Source of the DNA: Betaproteobacteria bacterium
GTDB taxonomy: Bacteria; Pseudomonadota; Gammaproteobacteria; Burkholderiales; Usitatibacteraceae
Length of the DNA stretch: 64,000 nt
NCBI GenBank assembly: GCA_016720925.1
Contig: JADKJR010000038.1
Span: 50,432-114,431, forward strand
Direction: 5' to 3'
Shown here: one piece after another, positions 28,586 through 37,745 of the stretch
How positions within the stretch are numbered: position 1 is the first letter of the stretch
Layout: the number at the start of each line of letters is the position of its first letter
The notes under the pieces: model-generated
What the model was told of the DNA's origin: nothing
Databases searched by the model: none
The model's input: the letters and a program-made list of their open reading frames with translations, nothing else
Translations under genes and position numbers: made by a program

Positions 28586-29011
28586 CTAGACATGCGTAAT
28601 CCACTGCCGGATGACATTCGTGAATGCCGTGCGCTTCGCGGCAATGTCCCGCAAATCCCGAAACTTGGCGACGGCTCGATCCGCGGCCAGCCATTCCAGT
28701 ATCGATTCCGGGTCGGCTATCTTGCTGCCCGCGTCCAGATCGGCGCGCTTCTTTGCGCCGAAGTGCAGTATTAACTGAACGCCATTTTTCGCCCGCAGAT
28801 GCATGGTCGCGAAAAATTCCGATGTGCGAAAACTCGGCGCATTCCATTTAATGCTTTCGGCGATACAGGGGTCCGTATCGAGAATGATTTGCCGCAGGGC
28901 GAGAATTTCCGGTTTGTGTGGGTGATCGAGCGACGCGAGGAAAGTGTCGACGTCCGCGGGTTCGTTCGCCTTGCGCAGGGTGGATTTTGGGTTCGGTGTT
29001 TTCGAGGGCAC
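28586..29011 (-). CDS. DUF1801 domain protein
   Basis: A 141-residue cytoplasmic protein of the YdhG/DUF1801 type. The motif region IAESIKWNAPSFRTSEFFATMHLR, followed by GVQLILHFGAKKRADL and a C-terminal Lys/Arg-containing helix, is typical. Function is unknown. It is transcribed away from tsaB, with about 120 bp between the two starts. Confidence 0.85.
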   Translation of the reverse strand: MPSKTPNPKSTLRKANEPADVDTFLASLDHPHKPEILALRQIILDTDPCIAESIKWNAPSFRTSEFFATMHLRAKNGVQLILHFGAKKRADLDAGSKIADPESILEWLAADRAVAKFRDLRDIAAKRTAFTNVIRQWITHV

Positions 29012-29131
29012 GTTGCGCTCCCATAGGAAATTACAGGGAATTCAGGAAATTGTTCATGCATCCACAAATCACGAATCAAGCTGTAGATGGCCGATTCTAG
29101 GATAATGGCGCAATCATTGGTCAAACCTGCC

Positions 29132-29863
29132 ATGTCCGCCTTTAGTCTCCTCGCTCTCGAAACCTCCACCGAACGCCTGTCGCTCGCGATCCTGCGCGGC
29201 GATCGCATGTTCGTGCGCGAGGTCGATGCCGGGCAGCGACATTCGGAACTCGCTTTGCCGCTGATGTATGAGTTGCTCGCGGAAGCCGGTACCACGCTGG
29301 CGGATCTTGACGTCATCGCCTTTGGGCAGGGGCCGGGCTCGTTTACAGGTGTGCGCATTGCCTGCGGGCTAACGCAGGGATTGGCTTTGGGACTTAACAA
29401 GCGCGTGGTGCCGGTGCCGACGCAGATGGCGCTGGCAGAGCAGTGCGGGGCAACGAAGGTCATCGTCGCGCTCGATGCGCGCATGGGGGAAATATATTTC
29501 GCCGCGTACCACCAAAATAATGACGCCACCGGCTGGACAGCGGTGGTCGCGCCGCTGCTGGTCAAGCCGGAACAATTGCCGGCGCTGGATGGCGATGGCT
29601 GGTGCGGCATTGGCAGCGGGTTTGATGTGCCCGCGCTGGCGGAACATCTATCCCGTTGCTATGGTGCGCAAATCAGCCGCAACGTCATGCATGCCTTGCC
29701 GAGCGCGCGTGACGTGGCCAGCATTGCCGCGCGGGAGTTGACGAAATCCGGGCTGGAAAGCGCGCTGTCACCCGAGCATGCCGCGCCCCTTTACCTGCGC
29801 AACAAGGTCGCCATGACCATCGCCGAACGGGCCGCGCATCACCTGAAAAAGGCGGCGGCGTGA
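29132..29863 (+). CDS. tsaB: tRNA threonylcarbamoyladenosine biosynthesis protein TsaB
   Basis: A 243-residue ASKHA-fold protein that partners TsaD in making t6A37 of ANN-decoding tRNAs. Seen are LLALETSTERLSLAI, the dimer/nucleotide region GQGPGSFTGVRIACG and VPTQMALAEQ. The start at 29132 matches the family; an open extension upstream (from 29087) lacks similarity. It is the first gene of tsaB-rimI-udg, overlapping rimI by four bases (GTGA). Confidence 0.93.
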   Translation: MSAFSLLALETSTERLSLAILRGDRMFVREVDAGQRHSELALPLMYELLAEAGTTLADLDVIAFGQGPGSFTGVRIACGLTQGLALGLNKRVVPVPTQMALAEQCGATKVIVALDARMGEIYFAAYHQNNDATGWTAVVAPLLVKPEQLPALDGDGWCGIGSGFDVPALAEHLSRCYGAQISRNVMHALPSARDVASIAARELTKSGLESALSPEHAAPLYLRNKVAMTIAERAAHHLKKAAA

Positions 29864-30348
29864 GCGCGGTATTGGCGATGCCGGTTGCTCCGGCGCTAGA
29901 ATACCGGCCGCTGGCGGAACGCGACATGACGACGGTCGCTGCCATCGAAGCGAGTGTCTACGTCTTTCCGTGGACCATTGGCAATTTCCGCGATTCCCTG
30001 ATGAGCGGCTATCAATGTATCGGTTGCTGGACGGGTGACGAATTGATTGGCTACGCGATTGTCATGACGGCGCTGGAAGAAGCGCATTTGCTGAATATCG
30101 CGGTGGCAAGTCACTGGCAACGGCGTGGCGTGGGTGAACAATTCCTCCAGCATCTCATACTTGCCGCGCGCAAGCGGCGTCTGGAAATGCTTTACCTCGA
30201 GGTGCGACCTTCCAACATCGTCGCGCGCCGTATGTATGAGCGCTTTGGGTTTCGGCAACTGGGAATGCGCCGCGACTATTATCCGGCGGTCACCGGGCGC
30301 GAGGACGCGCTGTTCCTCGGCCTTAATCTGGCGGTGCCGATTATATGA
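29860..30348 (+). CDS. rimI: Ribosomal-protein-alanine N-acetyltransferase RimI
   Basis: A 162-residue GNAT acetyltransferase that acetylates the N-terminus of ribosomal protein S18. The acetyl-CoA loop appears as VASHWQRRGVGEQFL, followed by YLEVRPSNIVARRMYERFGF, the RimI hallmark. It starts with GTG overlapping tsaB and ends overlapping the glycosylase gene (ATGA), so the three genes are translationally coupled. The tsaB-rimI pairing is widespread. Confidence 0.93.
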   Translation: MSAVLAMPVAPALEYRPLAERDMTTVAAIEASVYVFPWTIGNFRDSLMSGYQCIGCWTGDELIGYAIVMTALEEAHLLNIAVASHWQRRGVGEQFLQHLILAARKRRLEMLYLEVRPSNIVARRMYERFGFRQLGMRRDYYPAVTGREDALFLGLNLAVPII

Positions 30349-31166
30349 ATCTGCCCTACGACGAAGACTATCTGCGCGAGATGGAGCTGTGGCCGTTTTT
30401 CGAAATGCAACAGCGATCGTTGGCGCAATCGCCGGGCGTGTTGTCGAGTCCATCGGTGACACGGGCGCCACCTACGGAAATTCCTGCACCGGCACGCCAC
30501 GCGCCACCGCCACAATCAGGTACGGCTCGTGCCGCTTCAGTGTCGCGGCCTGCCGCACCCGTCGAAACAAATCCTGTCGTGGCTGATCCCGCCCGCGTGC
30601 CACGTATCGCGCACCTCGATTGGGATAGCCTGAAAAGGGAAGCGGCCACGTGCCAGGCATGCAAATTGTGCGAGAAGCGCAAGCAAGCCGTGCTGGGCGT
30701 CGGCGCGCCCAACGCACCGTGGCTGTTCGTCGGCGAGGGACCGGGCGCGGAAGAAGACGATCAGGGAGAGCCATTCGTCGGGCAGGCGGGCAAGTTGCTG
30801 GATGCGATGCTGACGGCCGCGGGTTTGCGGCGCGGGCGCGAAGTCTATATCGCAAATGTGGTGAAATGCCGGCCACCGGGCAACCGCAATCCATCGCCCG
30901 AGGAGACGCTGGCGTGCGCGCCACTGCTGGACCGGCAAATTGATCTCATCCAGCCCAAGCTGATCGTGGCATTGGGCAAAATCGCGCTCACGCGCCTGAC
31001 CGGATCCGATGCCAGCATCGCATCGATGCGTGGCAAGCTGCATGCGTATCGCGGCATTCCGGTCATCGCGACTTATCATCCGGCCTATCTCCTGCGTAAC
31101 CTGCCGGACAAGTTGAAGGCGTGGGAGGATTTGATGATGGCGAAGAAGGCGATGGCGGCTTTGTAA
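30345..31166 (+). CDS. Uracil-DNA glycosylase, family 4 type
   Basis: A 273-residue protein with an N-terminal Pro/Ala-rich linker (about residues 30-90) and a C-terminal glycosylase domain. CQACKLC starts the 4Fe-4S binding set; GEGPGAEEDDQGEPFVG is motif A, with the later Cys in VVKCRPPGNRNP and motif B as ATYHPAYLLR. It would remove uracil from DNA. Its place after tsaB-rimI is common in betaproteobacteria. The N-terminal extension is longer than in the minimal thermophile enzymes. Confidence 0.92.
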   Translation: MNLPYDEDYLREMELWPFFEMQQRSLAQSPGVLSSPSVTRAPPTEIPAPARHAPPPQSGTARAASVSRPAAPVETNPVVADPARVPRIAHLDWDSLKREAATCQACKLCEKRKQAVLGVGAPNAPWLFVGEGPGAEEDDQGEPFVGQAGKLLDAMLTAAGLRRGREVYIANVVKCRPPGNRNPSPEETLACAPLLDRQIDLIQPKLIVALGKIALTRLTGSDASIASMRGKLHAYRGIPVIATYHPAYLLRNLPDKLKAWEDLMMAKKAMAAL

Positions 31167-31212
31167 TACCTGTCGGGAATTTCTGTCAACGTGGACGAAC
31201 CGGAGCGGACCA

Positions 31213-31311
31213 GTAGCCGGGATGAAGCGAAGCGCAATCCGCGTTCGTCAGTAGTCAATATGGACATGCAAAGAATGCTCCTCGATTACGCTACGCTTCA
31301 TCGAGGCTACG
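31213..31311. repeat. Inverted pair of GATGAAGCG-type repeats
   Basis: GTAGCCGGGATGAAGCGAAG at 31213 and the reverse complement of 31284-31311 share the core GATGAAGCG(A/T)AGCG and a GTAGCC end, in opposite orientation about 45 bp apart. This motif family is dispersed in many proteobacterial genomes. Confidence 0.55.
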
Positions 31312-31317
31312 TCAACT

Positions 31318-31344
31318 GTCATTCCCGCCATTTTGCGGAATGAC
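31318..31344. repeat. GTCATTCC hairpin
   Basis: GTCATTCCCGC pairs with GCGGAATGAC across a short loop; the arms are related to the inverted repeat at 21011-21061. It lies upstream of lemA. Confidence 0.5.
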
Positions 31345-31486
31345 GATAACGGAAGATTGCGACGAAACCAGAGCGTAGCGCGACGGATGACGGACTTTGT
31401 CGACCCTTTAACCCCTTGCAAACGCTACAATCACCCCTATTTATCTGGCGCGATCATTTGATCGCCCTTTTTTCTCAGGAGCAAAC

Positions 31487-32113
31487 ATGCGCAAATTGGC
31501 TTTGTTGTTGGGTTTGGCGGCGATCCTTTCCCTTTCAGGCTGCGGGTACAACGATTTCCAGACGAAGGATGAAGCCGTCAAGAAATCATGGGCAGAGGTA
31601 CTGAACCAGTATCAACGTCGCTCGGATTTGATTCCCAATCTGGTGGCCACCGTACAGGGCTATGCGCAACAGGAAAAAGACGTACTGCTCGGCGTCACCG
31701 AAGCGCGTTCGCGTGTCGGCCAGATGAAGATCGATGAGAGCGTGGTGAACAACCCGCAGGCGATGCAGAATTTCCAGAAAGCCCAGGGCGACCTTTCAAG
31801 CGCGCTGTCCCGGTTGCTGGTCGTGGCGGAAAACTATCCGCAGTTGAAATCCGACGCCAATTTCCGCGAACTGCAATCGCAGCTCGAGGGCACGGAAAAT
31901 CGTATCACCGTGGCACGCAAGCGTTTCACGGAATCCATTGAGCAATACAACGTGCTCACGCGCCAGTTCCCGACCAACCTGACGGCGATGCTGTTCAGCT
32001 ACGCAGTCAAGCCGCAATTCACGGTTGAAAACGAGAAAGCCATTTCGGTTGCGCCGAAGGTGGATTTTGGTGCCAAGCCTGCACCTGCGCCCGCTCCTGC
32101 GCCCGCAAAATAA
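31487..32113 (+). CDS. LemA family lipoprotein
   Basis: A 208-residue LemA protein. The N-terminal signal ends in a lipobox (LSLSGC), so the mature protein is lipid-anchored, then come NDFQTKDEAVKKSWAEV and QRRSDLIPNLVATVQGYA, the LemA core of long helices. The tail is Pro/Ala-rich. The next two genes encode TPM-domain proteins, a common LemA companion set. The function of LemA is not settled. Confidence 0.93.
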   Translation: MRKLALLLGLAAILSLSGCGYNDFQTKDEAVKKSWAEVLNQYQRRSDLIPNLVATVQGYAQQEKDVLLGVTEARSRVGQMKIDESVVNNPQAMQNFQKAQGDLSSALSRLLVVAENYPQLKSDANFRELQSQLEGTENRITVARKRFTESIEQYNVLTRQFPTNLTAMLFSYAVKPQFTVENEKAISVAPKVDFGAKPAPAPAPAPAK

Positions 32114-32137
32114 GCACCCATTCTGAATCGGAGCACG

Positions 32138-33034
32138 ATGATGGGATCGCGGGCACATAGTGTGCTGATGCGCATCTTCGCCTTGATGTTGCTGTGGACG
32201 GCCTTTGCCGTCCACGCCGCCGAGGGCGATCCGCAACCCATCCCCAAGCTGGACAAACGTGTCATCGATTTGACGGCAACCTTGTCCGCCGCAGATGAAT
32301 CACGCATCGCGTCCCGGCTGGCCGCATTTGAAGCGCAGAAAGGTGCGCAGATCGCGGTACTGATTGTCGGCACCACGCAACCCGAGGCGATATTTGACTA
32401 TGCGTTTCGGGTCGGCGAGGCCTGGAAGCTCGGCCGCAAGGGTGTCGACGATGGCGTGCTTTTTGTGATCGCCAAGAATGACCGCAAGTTGCAGATTCTC
32501 ACCGGTCCCGGCCTGCAGGGTACGCTGACCGATGCCATGTCGAAGCGCATCATCAGTGAAATTGTCGGTCCGAAATTCCGCGCGGGTGACTTTGCCGGCG
32601 GGATCGAACAGGGCATTGAAAAAATGATTGGCGTGCTGCAGGGCGAGGCGCTGCCGGCGCCGCCGAAGAAACGTGTTGCCTCCCAGAGTGTGAACTATGA
32701 AAATTTCCTGATGCTTGGATTTGTGGCGGCACTGGTGGTCGGGCCGTTGCTGCGGTCGCTGCTGGGTAGGTTTCTCGGCGCCAGTGCGACGGGCGCCGTG
32801 ACAGGCGCGGCGGCATGGTTCCTCGCGGGCGGAATGGTGTTTCCAATCGTGGCCGGCGTAATCATTTTCATTATTGTGCTGATGATGGGCGCGATGAGTC
32901 TTCCGGGTGGGCGCGGTGGCGGCGGTGGCTGGTCGAGCGGCGGCGGCTCCGGAGGATTTGGCGGCGGGTCGTCGGATAGCTTCAGTGGCGGCGGTGGCAG
33001 CTTTGACGGGGGCGGCGCCTCCGGCGATTGGTGA
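32138..33034 (+). CDS. TPM domain protein (YgcG family), membrane-attached
   Basis: A 298-residue protein with a signal peptide (ending VHAAEG), a TPM phosphatase/chaperone-like domain (residues about 30-170, with LDKRVIDLTATLS, IAVLIVGTT and DGVLFVIAKNDRKLQI), two hydrophobic segments, and a long Gly/Ser-rich tail ending GGGASGDW. It lies 24 bp after lemA. The Gly-rich tail is typical of the family and its role unknown. Confidence 0.9.
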   Translation: MMGSRAHSVLMRIFALMLLWTAFAVHAAEGDPQPIPKLDKRVIDLTATLSAADESRIASRLAAFEAQKGAQIAVLIVGTTQPEAIFDYAFRVGEAWKLGRKGVDDGVLFVIAKNDRKLQILTGPGLQGTLTDAMSKRIISEIVGPKFRAGDFAGGIEQGIEKMIGVLQGEALPAPPKKRVASQSVNYENFLMLGFVAALVVGPLLRSLLGRFLGASATGAVTGAAAWFLAGGMVFPIVAGVIIFIIVLMMGAMSLPGGRGGGGGWSSGGGSGGFGGGSSDSFSGGGGSFDGGGASGDW

Positions 33035-33039
33035 TCGAT

Positions 33040-33540
33040 ATGCATTGGTTAAAACGCTTTTTCCGTCACGTCTGGATGTCGCCGATTATCCTTGGCAGGC
33101 GGTTTCCGGCGGCGACGCTCGCGGCCATTGAGCATGCGGTGGCCATGGGCGAAAAAACCCATCGCGGCCAAGTGCGGTTTGTCGTCGAGGCGGAACTCAA
33201 CACCGGTCAGCTTTGGAATGGGATCACCTCGCGCCAACGGGCGATCGACGTTTTTTCACTGCTGCGCGTGTGGGACACAGAGGAGAACAATGGTGTTCTT
33301 GTCTACATCCTGCTCGCCGACCACAAAGTTGAAATCATCGCGGATCGCGCCATTCATCGCGAGGTTGGCGATGATCGCTGGCGCGCAATCTGCAAAGAGA
33401 TTGAAGTGCGCTATCGGAAGGGTGATTTTCTCAATGGAAGCGTGATTGGCATAGAGAAAATCAGCGCGGAACTCGCGCATTGTTATCCGGCGCGCGGCGA
33501 TGAGAAAAATGAGCAGTCGGACAAGCCTGTTTTGATGTAA
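33040..33540 (+). CDS. Second TPM domain protein, no signal peptide
   Basis: A 166-residue protein with a TPM-like core (EKTHRGQVRFVVEAELN, NNGVLVYILLADHKVEIIAD) but no exported leader or Gly-rich tail. It follows the first TPM gene after 5 bp, completing a lemA-TPM-TPM operon. The ATG at 33040 is chosen, with GGTGA upstream; an in-frame TTG at 33028 would overlap the preceding gene. Confidence 0.85.
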   Translation: MHWLKRFFRHVWMSPIILGRRFPAATLAAIEHAVAMGEKTHRGQVRFVVEAELNTGQLWNGITSRQRAIDVFSLLRVWDTEENNGVLVYILLADHKVEIIADRAIHREVGDDRWRAICKEIEVRYRKGDFLNGSVIGIEKISAELAHCYPARGDEKNEQSDKPVLM

Positions 33541-33595
33541 CCGCTGGGTAACCCTGCAGGATGCGCCGCTTCGAGCGCAACATTATTTACAAGGT

Positions 33596-33661
33596 AAACT
33601 CAAGCACTGGCGCGGCATTCGAGGCATTTTCGGCCGGAATGCCCCGCCAGTGCTTGAGTTT
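33596..33661. repeat. REP-like palindrome, copy 6 (best-preserved)
   Basis: The 17-base arms AAACTCAAGCACTGGCG and CGCCAGTGCTTGAGTTT are perfectly complementary, with further GCC-rich pairing inside. This is the most regular copy and a good consensus for the family. It sits between convergent TPM and lplT genes. Confidence 0.88.
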
Positions 33662-33686
33662 CAATGCTGGATGATGGCCGCGCCGT

Positions 33687-35018
33687 TCAGTGCGGCCGTT
33701 CTACAAAGTGTGACGGTGTCTCGCCTTTCTCAATACCGATTAACTGATCAATCTCCGGATGGCGCTGATGATTCAGCCGGTTCCAGTACATGATCAGCAC
33801 CATCAGTGCGGCGACATATCCGCCAAACATGATGATGATCATGTTGATCGATAACTGGAACGAGAGCATCACGGAATAGATCGCCACCATCAGCAGGATA
33901 TTGAGGTTCTCGTTGAAATTCTGGACGGCGATCGAATGGCCGGCCGAGAGCAGAACGTGCCCGCGGTGCTGTAGCAGTGCGTTCATCGGCACCACAAAGA
34001 AGCCGCCCAATCCACCAATCAGAATCAGCAATACGCAAACGACTGGTAGCGCATAGGTGACAGGCATCAGCATCACGGTAAAGCCCATGGCAACGCCGAA
34101 TGGCAGCACGCTCAGCGCGTTCTTGAGTGTCATGTATCGGCCCGCCACCACGGCACCGATGATGGTGCCAACACTCGCGACACCCATCAGCAGCGAAGCC
34201 TGATCGAGGCGCAAGCCCAGATGTTGTTTGCCCCATTCCAGCACCATCAGTTGAAGCGTGGCGCCCGCGCCCCAGAATAATGTCGTGACGGCCAGGGAAA
34301 TCTGGCCGAGTTTGTCTTTCCACAAAGTTTCCACGCAGTGCCAGAAATCGGTGATGAGCGTCACTACGTGGGTTTCCTGCTTGCGATAACGCGCGCCGGT
34401 GTCGGGGATATTCAGATTGAAAATCGCGGCGATAACATAGAACACGGCGATCACCAGAATGGCCGCTTCCGGCGGCGTATCGACGCCGGTGTTGAACATG
34501 GGCAAATCAAAGGACAGCAGCCAGCTGGAAACATTGGGACTGACGAGTGCGCCGCCGAGCACCGTACCGAGAATGATGGACACCACCGTCAATCCTTCTA
34601 TCCAGCCATTGCCCTTGACCAGTTGCTCTGGCGGCAGCAGCTCGGTGAGGATGCCGTACTTGGCCGGCGAATACATCGCCGCGCCGATACCAACGACCAT
34701 GTAACCGGCAAATACGACCCAGAATCCGCCGTTGCCGGGCAGCTTGAGAAAATCAAAAAAGAAAATGGCAAAACAGCCGACGATCTTGATGGTGTTGGTG
34801 ATGAACATCACCTTGCCCTTGGGCAAGGAATCGGCAAAGGCGCCGACGAAAGCCGCCAATACCACGTATGAAACCGCGAACCCCCATTTGATCATCGGTG
34901 TCATCCAGCTCGGCCCTTGCAGCATCTGGATGAGCGCGACGCACGCAATGAACAATGCGTTGTCGGCGAGCGACGAAAAAAACTGCGCCGCCATGATGGT
35001 GAAGAAACCGCGTTTCAT
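33687..35018 (-). CDS. lplT: Lysophospholipid transporter LplT
   Basis: A 443-residue MFS flippase that returns lyso-phosphatidylethanolamine to the inner leaflet for re-acylation. Family features: AAQFFSSLADNALF at the N-terminus, YSPAKYGILTELLPPEQLVKGNGWIEG, SLAVTTLFWGAGATLQ and GGLGGFFVVPMNALLQHRG. About twelve membrane segments. It is a single gene here; the fused or neighbouring acyltransferase (aas) seen in enterobacteria is absent from this stretch. Confidence 0.93.
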   Translation of the reverse strand: MKRGFFTIMAAQFFSSLADNALFIACVALIQMLQGPSWMTPMIKWGFAVSYVVLAAFVGAFADSLPKGKVMFITNTIKIVGCFAIFFFDFLKLPGNGGFWVVFAGYMVVGIGAAMYSPAKYGILTELLPPEQLVKGNGWIEGLTVVSIILGTVLGGALVSPNVSSWLLSFDLPMFNTGVDTPPEAAILVIAVFYVIAAIFNLNIPDTGARYRKQETHVVTLITDFWHCVETLWKDKLGQISLAVTTLFWGAGATLQLMVLEWGKQHLGLRLDQASLLMGVASVGTIIGAVVAGRYMTLKNALSVLPFGVAMGFTVMLMPVTYALPVVCVLLILIGGLGGFFVVPMNALLQHRGHVLLSAGHSIAVQNFNENLNILLMVAIYSVMLSFQLSINMIIIMFGGYVAALMVLIMYWNRLNHQRHPEIDQLIGIEKGETPSHFVERPH

Positions 35019-35131
35019 CGATGTGTGAGTGAATTAAAGTGCGCCTGTTCATTCAGGCGACGCATAAAGAATGCAGCCATATTACCCGATGTAACTTGCC
35101 GTTCCGGCTTGCTGCGGTGCGCAATAGACGC

Positions 35132-35629
35132 TCATTGCAGCGCGCCACGGAATTGGTTGTTCAATTGCGTGGTCGACTGGTTGGTACGGGCTTCGCTGCG
35201 TTCGTCAAGACCCGGTTCACGCGGGATGCCATCCGGTCCGTAATTACTGCACAGGCCGACCAGGCAGAGCGGGATTCTGATTTTTTCCCAAGGCGTCATC
35301 GGCCGATCCCGCTCCAGCCGATCCCGGAGTTGCATGATCGGTGCCTTTTTCGGCGCGACATAGTCCTCCGGTTCCACATATCCATAGACAATGATTTCAT
35401 CGAGCCTCGTGACTGTCTCAACGCGCGCCTTGTCCGCCTCCGAAAATCTCTGTGGCTTTGTGCTCAATAATTGCTTGGGCAGTTTTTTCGCCGCGGTTTG
35501 TGCCGGCGTATCAAGCGGATCACTTGCCTGGACTTTCGAAGGCGTGTCAGGGGAGGATCCAGACGCGCCCGTTTGCGCGCCCGCTGGCCACGACAGGACC
35601 ATCAGCGCGCAAACCCAGCCGAATCTCAT
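35132..35629 (-). CDS. Uncharacterised exported protein
   Basis: A 165-residue protein with a clear signal peptide (MRFGWVCALMVLSWPAGAQT), then a low-complexity Ser/Pro/Thr/Lys stretch and a conserved-looking core (VTRLDEIIVYGYVEPEDYVAPKK, later PWEKIRIPLCLVGLCSNYG with two Cys). No domain is recognised. It starts 3 bp after the end of the phoH frame, so it is probably co-transcribed with it. Likely periplasmic. Confidence 0.7.
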   Translation of the reverse strand: MRFGWVCALMVLSWPAGAQTGASGSSPDTPSKVQASDPLDTPAQTAAKKLPKQLLSTKPQRFSEADKARVETVTRLDEIIVYGYVEPEDYVAPKKAPIMQLRDRLERDRPMTPWEKIRIPLCLVGLCSNYGPDGIPREPGLDERSEARTNQSTTQLNNQFRGALQ

Positions 35630-35632
35630 CGG

Positions 35633-37056
35633 CTAAAGAACTTCCGCGGCATGATCGGCAAGACGCGAACGCTCACCGCGCTGCAGGGTGATGTGACCGG
35701 AATGTGTCCAGTCCTTGAAGCGATCGACCACGTAAGTCAGTCCGGAAGATCCCTCGGTGAGGTACGGCGTGTCGATCTGCGCGATATTGCCGAGACAAAC
35801 CACCTTGGTACCCGGCCCCGCGCGGGTAATCAATGTCTTCATCTGCTTGGGCGTGAGGTTCTGCGCTTCGTCAATGATCAGGAATTTATTGAGAAACGTG
35901 CGGCCACGCATGAAATTGAGCGATTTCACTTTGATGCGCGAACGGATCAGGTCGCGCGTCGCCGCGCGGCCCCAATCGCCGGCTTCGTCGTCTGTCGCGT
36001 TGAGCACATCGAGGTTGTCTTCCAGCGCGCCCATCCATGGATTCATTTTTTCTTCCTCGGTTCCTGGTAGGAAGCCGATGTCCTCGCCGACCGGCACCGT
36101 CACGCGGGTGATGATGATCTCCGAATACACCTTGAATTCGAGTGTTTGCATCAGCGCCGACGCCAGCGTGAGCAGGGTTTTGCCGGTGCCCGCCTGTCCC
36201 AGCAGCGTGATGAAATCCACTTCCGGATCCATCAGGATATTGAGCGCGAAATTCTGTTCGCGATTGCGCGCCACAATGCCCCAGATATTGTTCTTCTGGT
36301 GGGTGTAGTCCTTGAGCGTCTTCAGGACGGCGGTCTTGCCTTCCTGAGCGGTGACCATCGCGTAGAACGGTTTGTCGTCGTCCTGGTAAACGAACTCGTT
36401 CAGGCTCAACGACGATACCAGCGGCCCCTTGATGCGATAGAGCGTGCGGCCGTGTTCCTGCCAGGATTCAATATCCTTGCCGTGCTTGTCCCAGAAATCC
36501 CTGGGCAATTCGCGCATGCCGGTGAATAGAAGATCGGTATCCTCCAGCACTTTGTCGTTGAAATAATCTTCAGCAGCGACGCCAATGGCGCGTGCCTTGA
36601 TGCGCATGTTGATGTCTTTCGACACCAGCACCACGCTGCGCTTGTGATTGTGATGTTGCAGGTCGAGTGCGACGGCGAGAATCTGATTGTCTGCCTTGCC
36701 ACTGTCAGGCAGCGCGGACGGGAAATCCAGCGTCACTGGGCGCGTCTGCAACAGCAACTTGCCCGTTGCCTCCTTGGTGCCGAAGCCCGCCTGACGCCGT
36801 TTTCAATGTCGCTCTCGGTGCTGGAAACAATATCGTCCAGGAAACGGCTCGCCTGACGCGCATTGCGCGCGACTTCGGTCATGCCTTTTTTGTTGTTATC
36901 CAACTCCTCCAGCGTGATCATCGGCAGGTACACATCGTGTTCCTCGAACCGGAACAGCGATGTCGGGTCGTGCATCAGCACGTTGGTATCGAGCACGAAT
37001 AACTTGGTATTGCCTTTGGTGGCGGAAGTTTTTGTATTTGCGGGTCTCGGGGCCAA
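35633..37056 (-). pseudogene. PhoH family ATPase with N-terminal PIN domain, frameshifted
   Basis: The N-terminal part (36733-37056) gives a PIN domain (KLFVLDTNVLMHDP) up to DIENGVRRA; the remaining 374 residues, in another frame, give GTKEATGKLLLQTRPV and a PhoH ATPase with Walker A GQAGTGKT and Walker B FLIIDEAQNLT. Joining the two frames at about 36784-36787 restores a continuous PIN-PhoH protein, so one base is missing (or two gained). The start is probably TTG, with AGAGGA 6 bp upstream. As the gene is otherwise unspoiled, a sequencing error is as likely as a real break. Confidence 0.88.
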
Positions 37057-37140
37057 GTGGTTTCCTCTCGTTCGTTACACGTTATTCGTTTTGAGCTCGG
37101 GTCGTCAGGAATCGTCGCGCCGCAGATTCATGCCGCCCTG

Positions 37141-37183
37141 AAAAGTGAAAAACCCTCTTGCGGCGCTTTGCCTCAAGAGGGTT
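37141..37183 (-). terminator. Intrinsic terminator of bcp
   Basis: AACCCTCTTG (37151-37160) pairs perfectly with CAAGAGGGTT (37174-37183); read leftwards the stem runs into TTTCACTTTT. It sits 50 bp after the bcp stop and before the phoH start, so it separates the two transcripts. Confidence 0.85.
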
Positions 37184-37232
37184 CATCGTGGAAAGTAGAA
37201 TCAATTCGGCTGGGTGCTTTGCTGTAAATTCA

Positions 37233-37691
37233 TTATGACATGGATTTTGCGGCATTTAAGACTTCCAGGGCATGGCCATCAACCTTGACGCCGCGCCACT
37301 CCTTTGCCACTTCGCCGTTGCGGTTAATGATGAAGGTTGAGCGCTCAATGCCCATAACCTTTTTACCATACATGTTTTTCTCTTTGATGACATTGAATAT
37401 CTTGCACATCGTCTCGTCGCTATCGGACAACAGGTCAAACGGGAAATTCATCTTGGCCTTGAATTTCTCGTGACTGGCGACGCTATCCCGCGATACACCA
37501 AACACCATGAAGCCGGCCTTGGTGAATTCCTTGTGCAGATCACGGAATTGCGCGCCTTCAATCGTGCAGCCGGGCGTGTCGTCCTTCGGGTAAAAATAGA
37601 CAACGTAGGGATGGCCTTTGAATGCCGCGCTGGCGAAACGCTGGTTGCCTGTGGCAGCCACTTCAAAATCGGGGATCGCATTTCCGGACAT
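37233..37691 (-). CDS. bcp: Thiol peroxidase Bcp (peroxiredoxin Q type)
   Basis: A 152-residue peroxiredoxin with the peroxidatic cysteine in PKDDTPGCTIEGAQF. The usual resolving Cys five residues later is replaced (CTIEGA), making it a 1-Cys or atypical form. It reduces peroxides in the cytoplasm with thioredoxin. It has its own terminator, and the upstream neighbour is the arnD-like gene in the same direction, 54 bp away. Confidence 0.93.
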   Translation of the reverse strand: MSGNAIPDFEVAATGNQRFASAAFKGHPYVVYFYPKDDTPGCTIEGAQFRDLHKEFTKAGFMVFGVSRDSVASHEKFKAKMNFPFDLLSDSDETMCKIFNVIKEKNMYGKKVMGIERSTFIINRNGEVAKEWRGVKVDGHALEVLNAAKSMS

Positions 37692-37745
37692 GGTGATCGG
37701 CTCCTGAATCGATTGCGGTTAAAGAAACGTCAGGCAAACAGCAAA

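Larger units (their letters stand above)
31167..31486. other. Intergenic region rich in inverted repeats
   Basis: A 320-bp gap before lemA. It contains an inverted pair related to GTAGCC..GATGAAGCG.AGCG (31213-31240 and 31284-31311) and a GTCATTCC hairpin (31318-31344). These look like dispersed intergenic repeats and there is no protein-like frame. TACAAT at 31426-31431 is a possible -10 element for lemA, but no good -35 is seen. Confidence 0.55.

Noticed and set aside
36000..36757. An internal start making the phoH ATPase half a separate gene.
   Set aside because: The only candidate start is a TTG with no ribosome site, and the missing residues are found in the other frame, so a frameshift explains it better.
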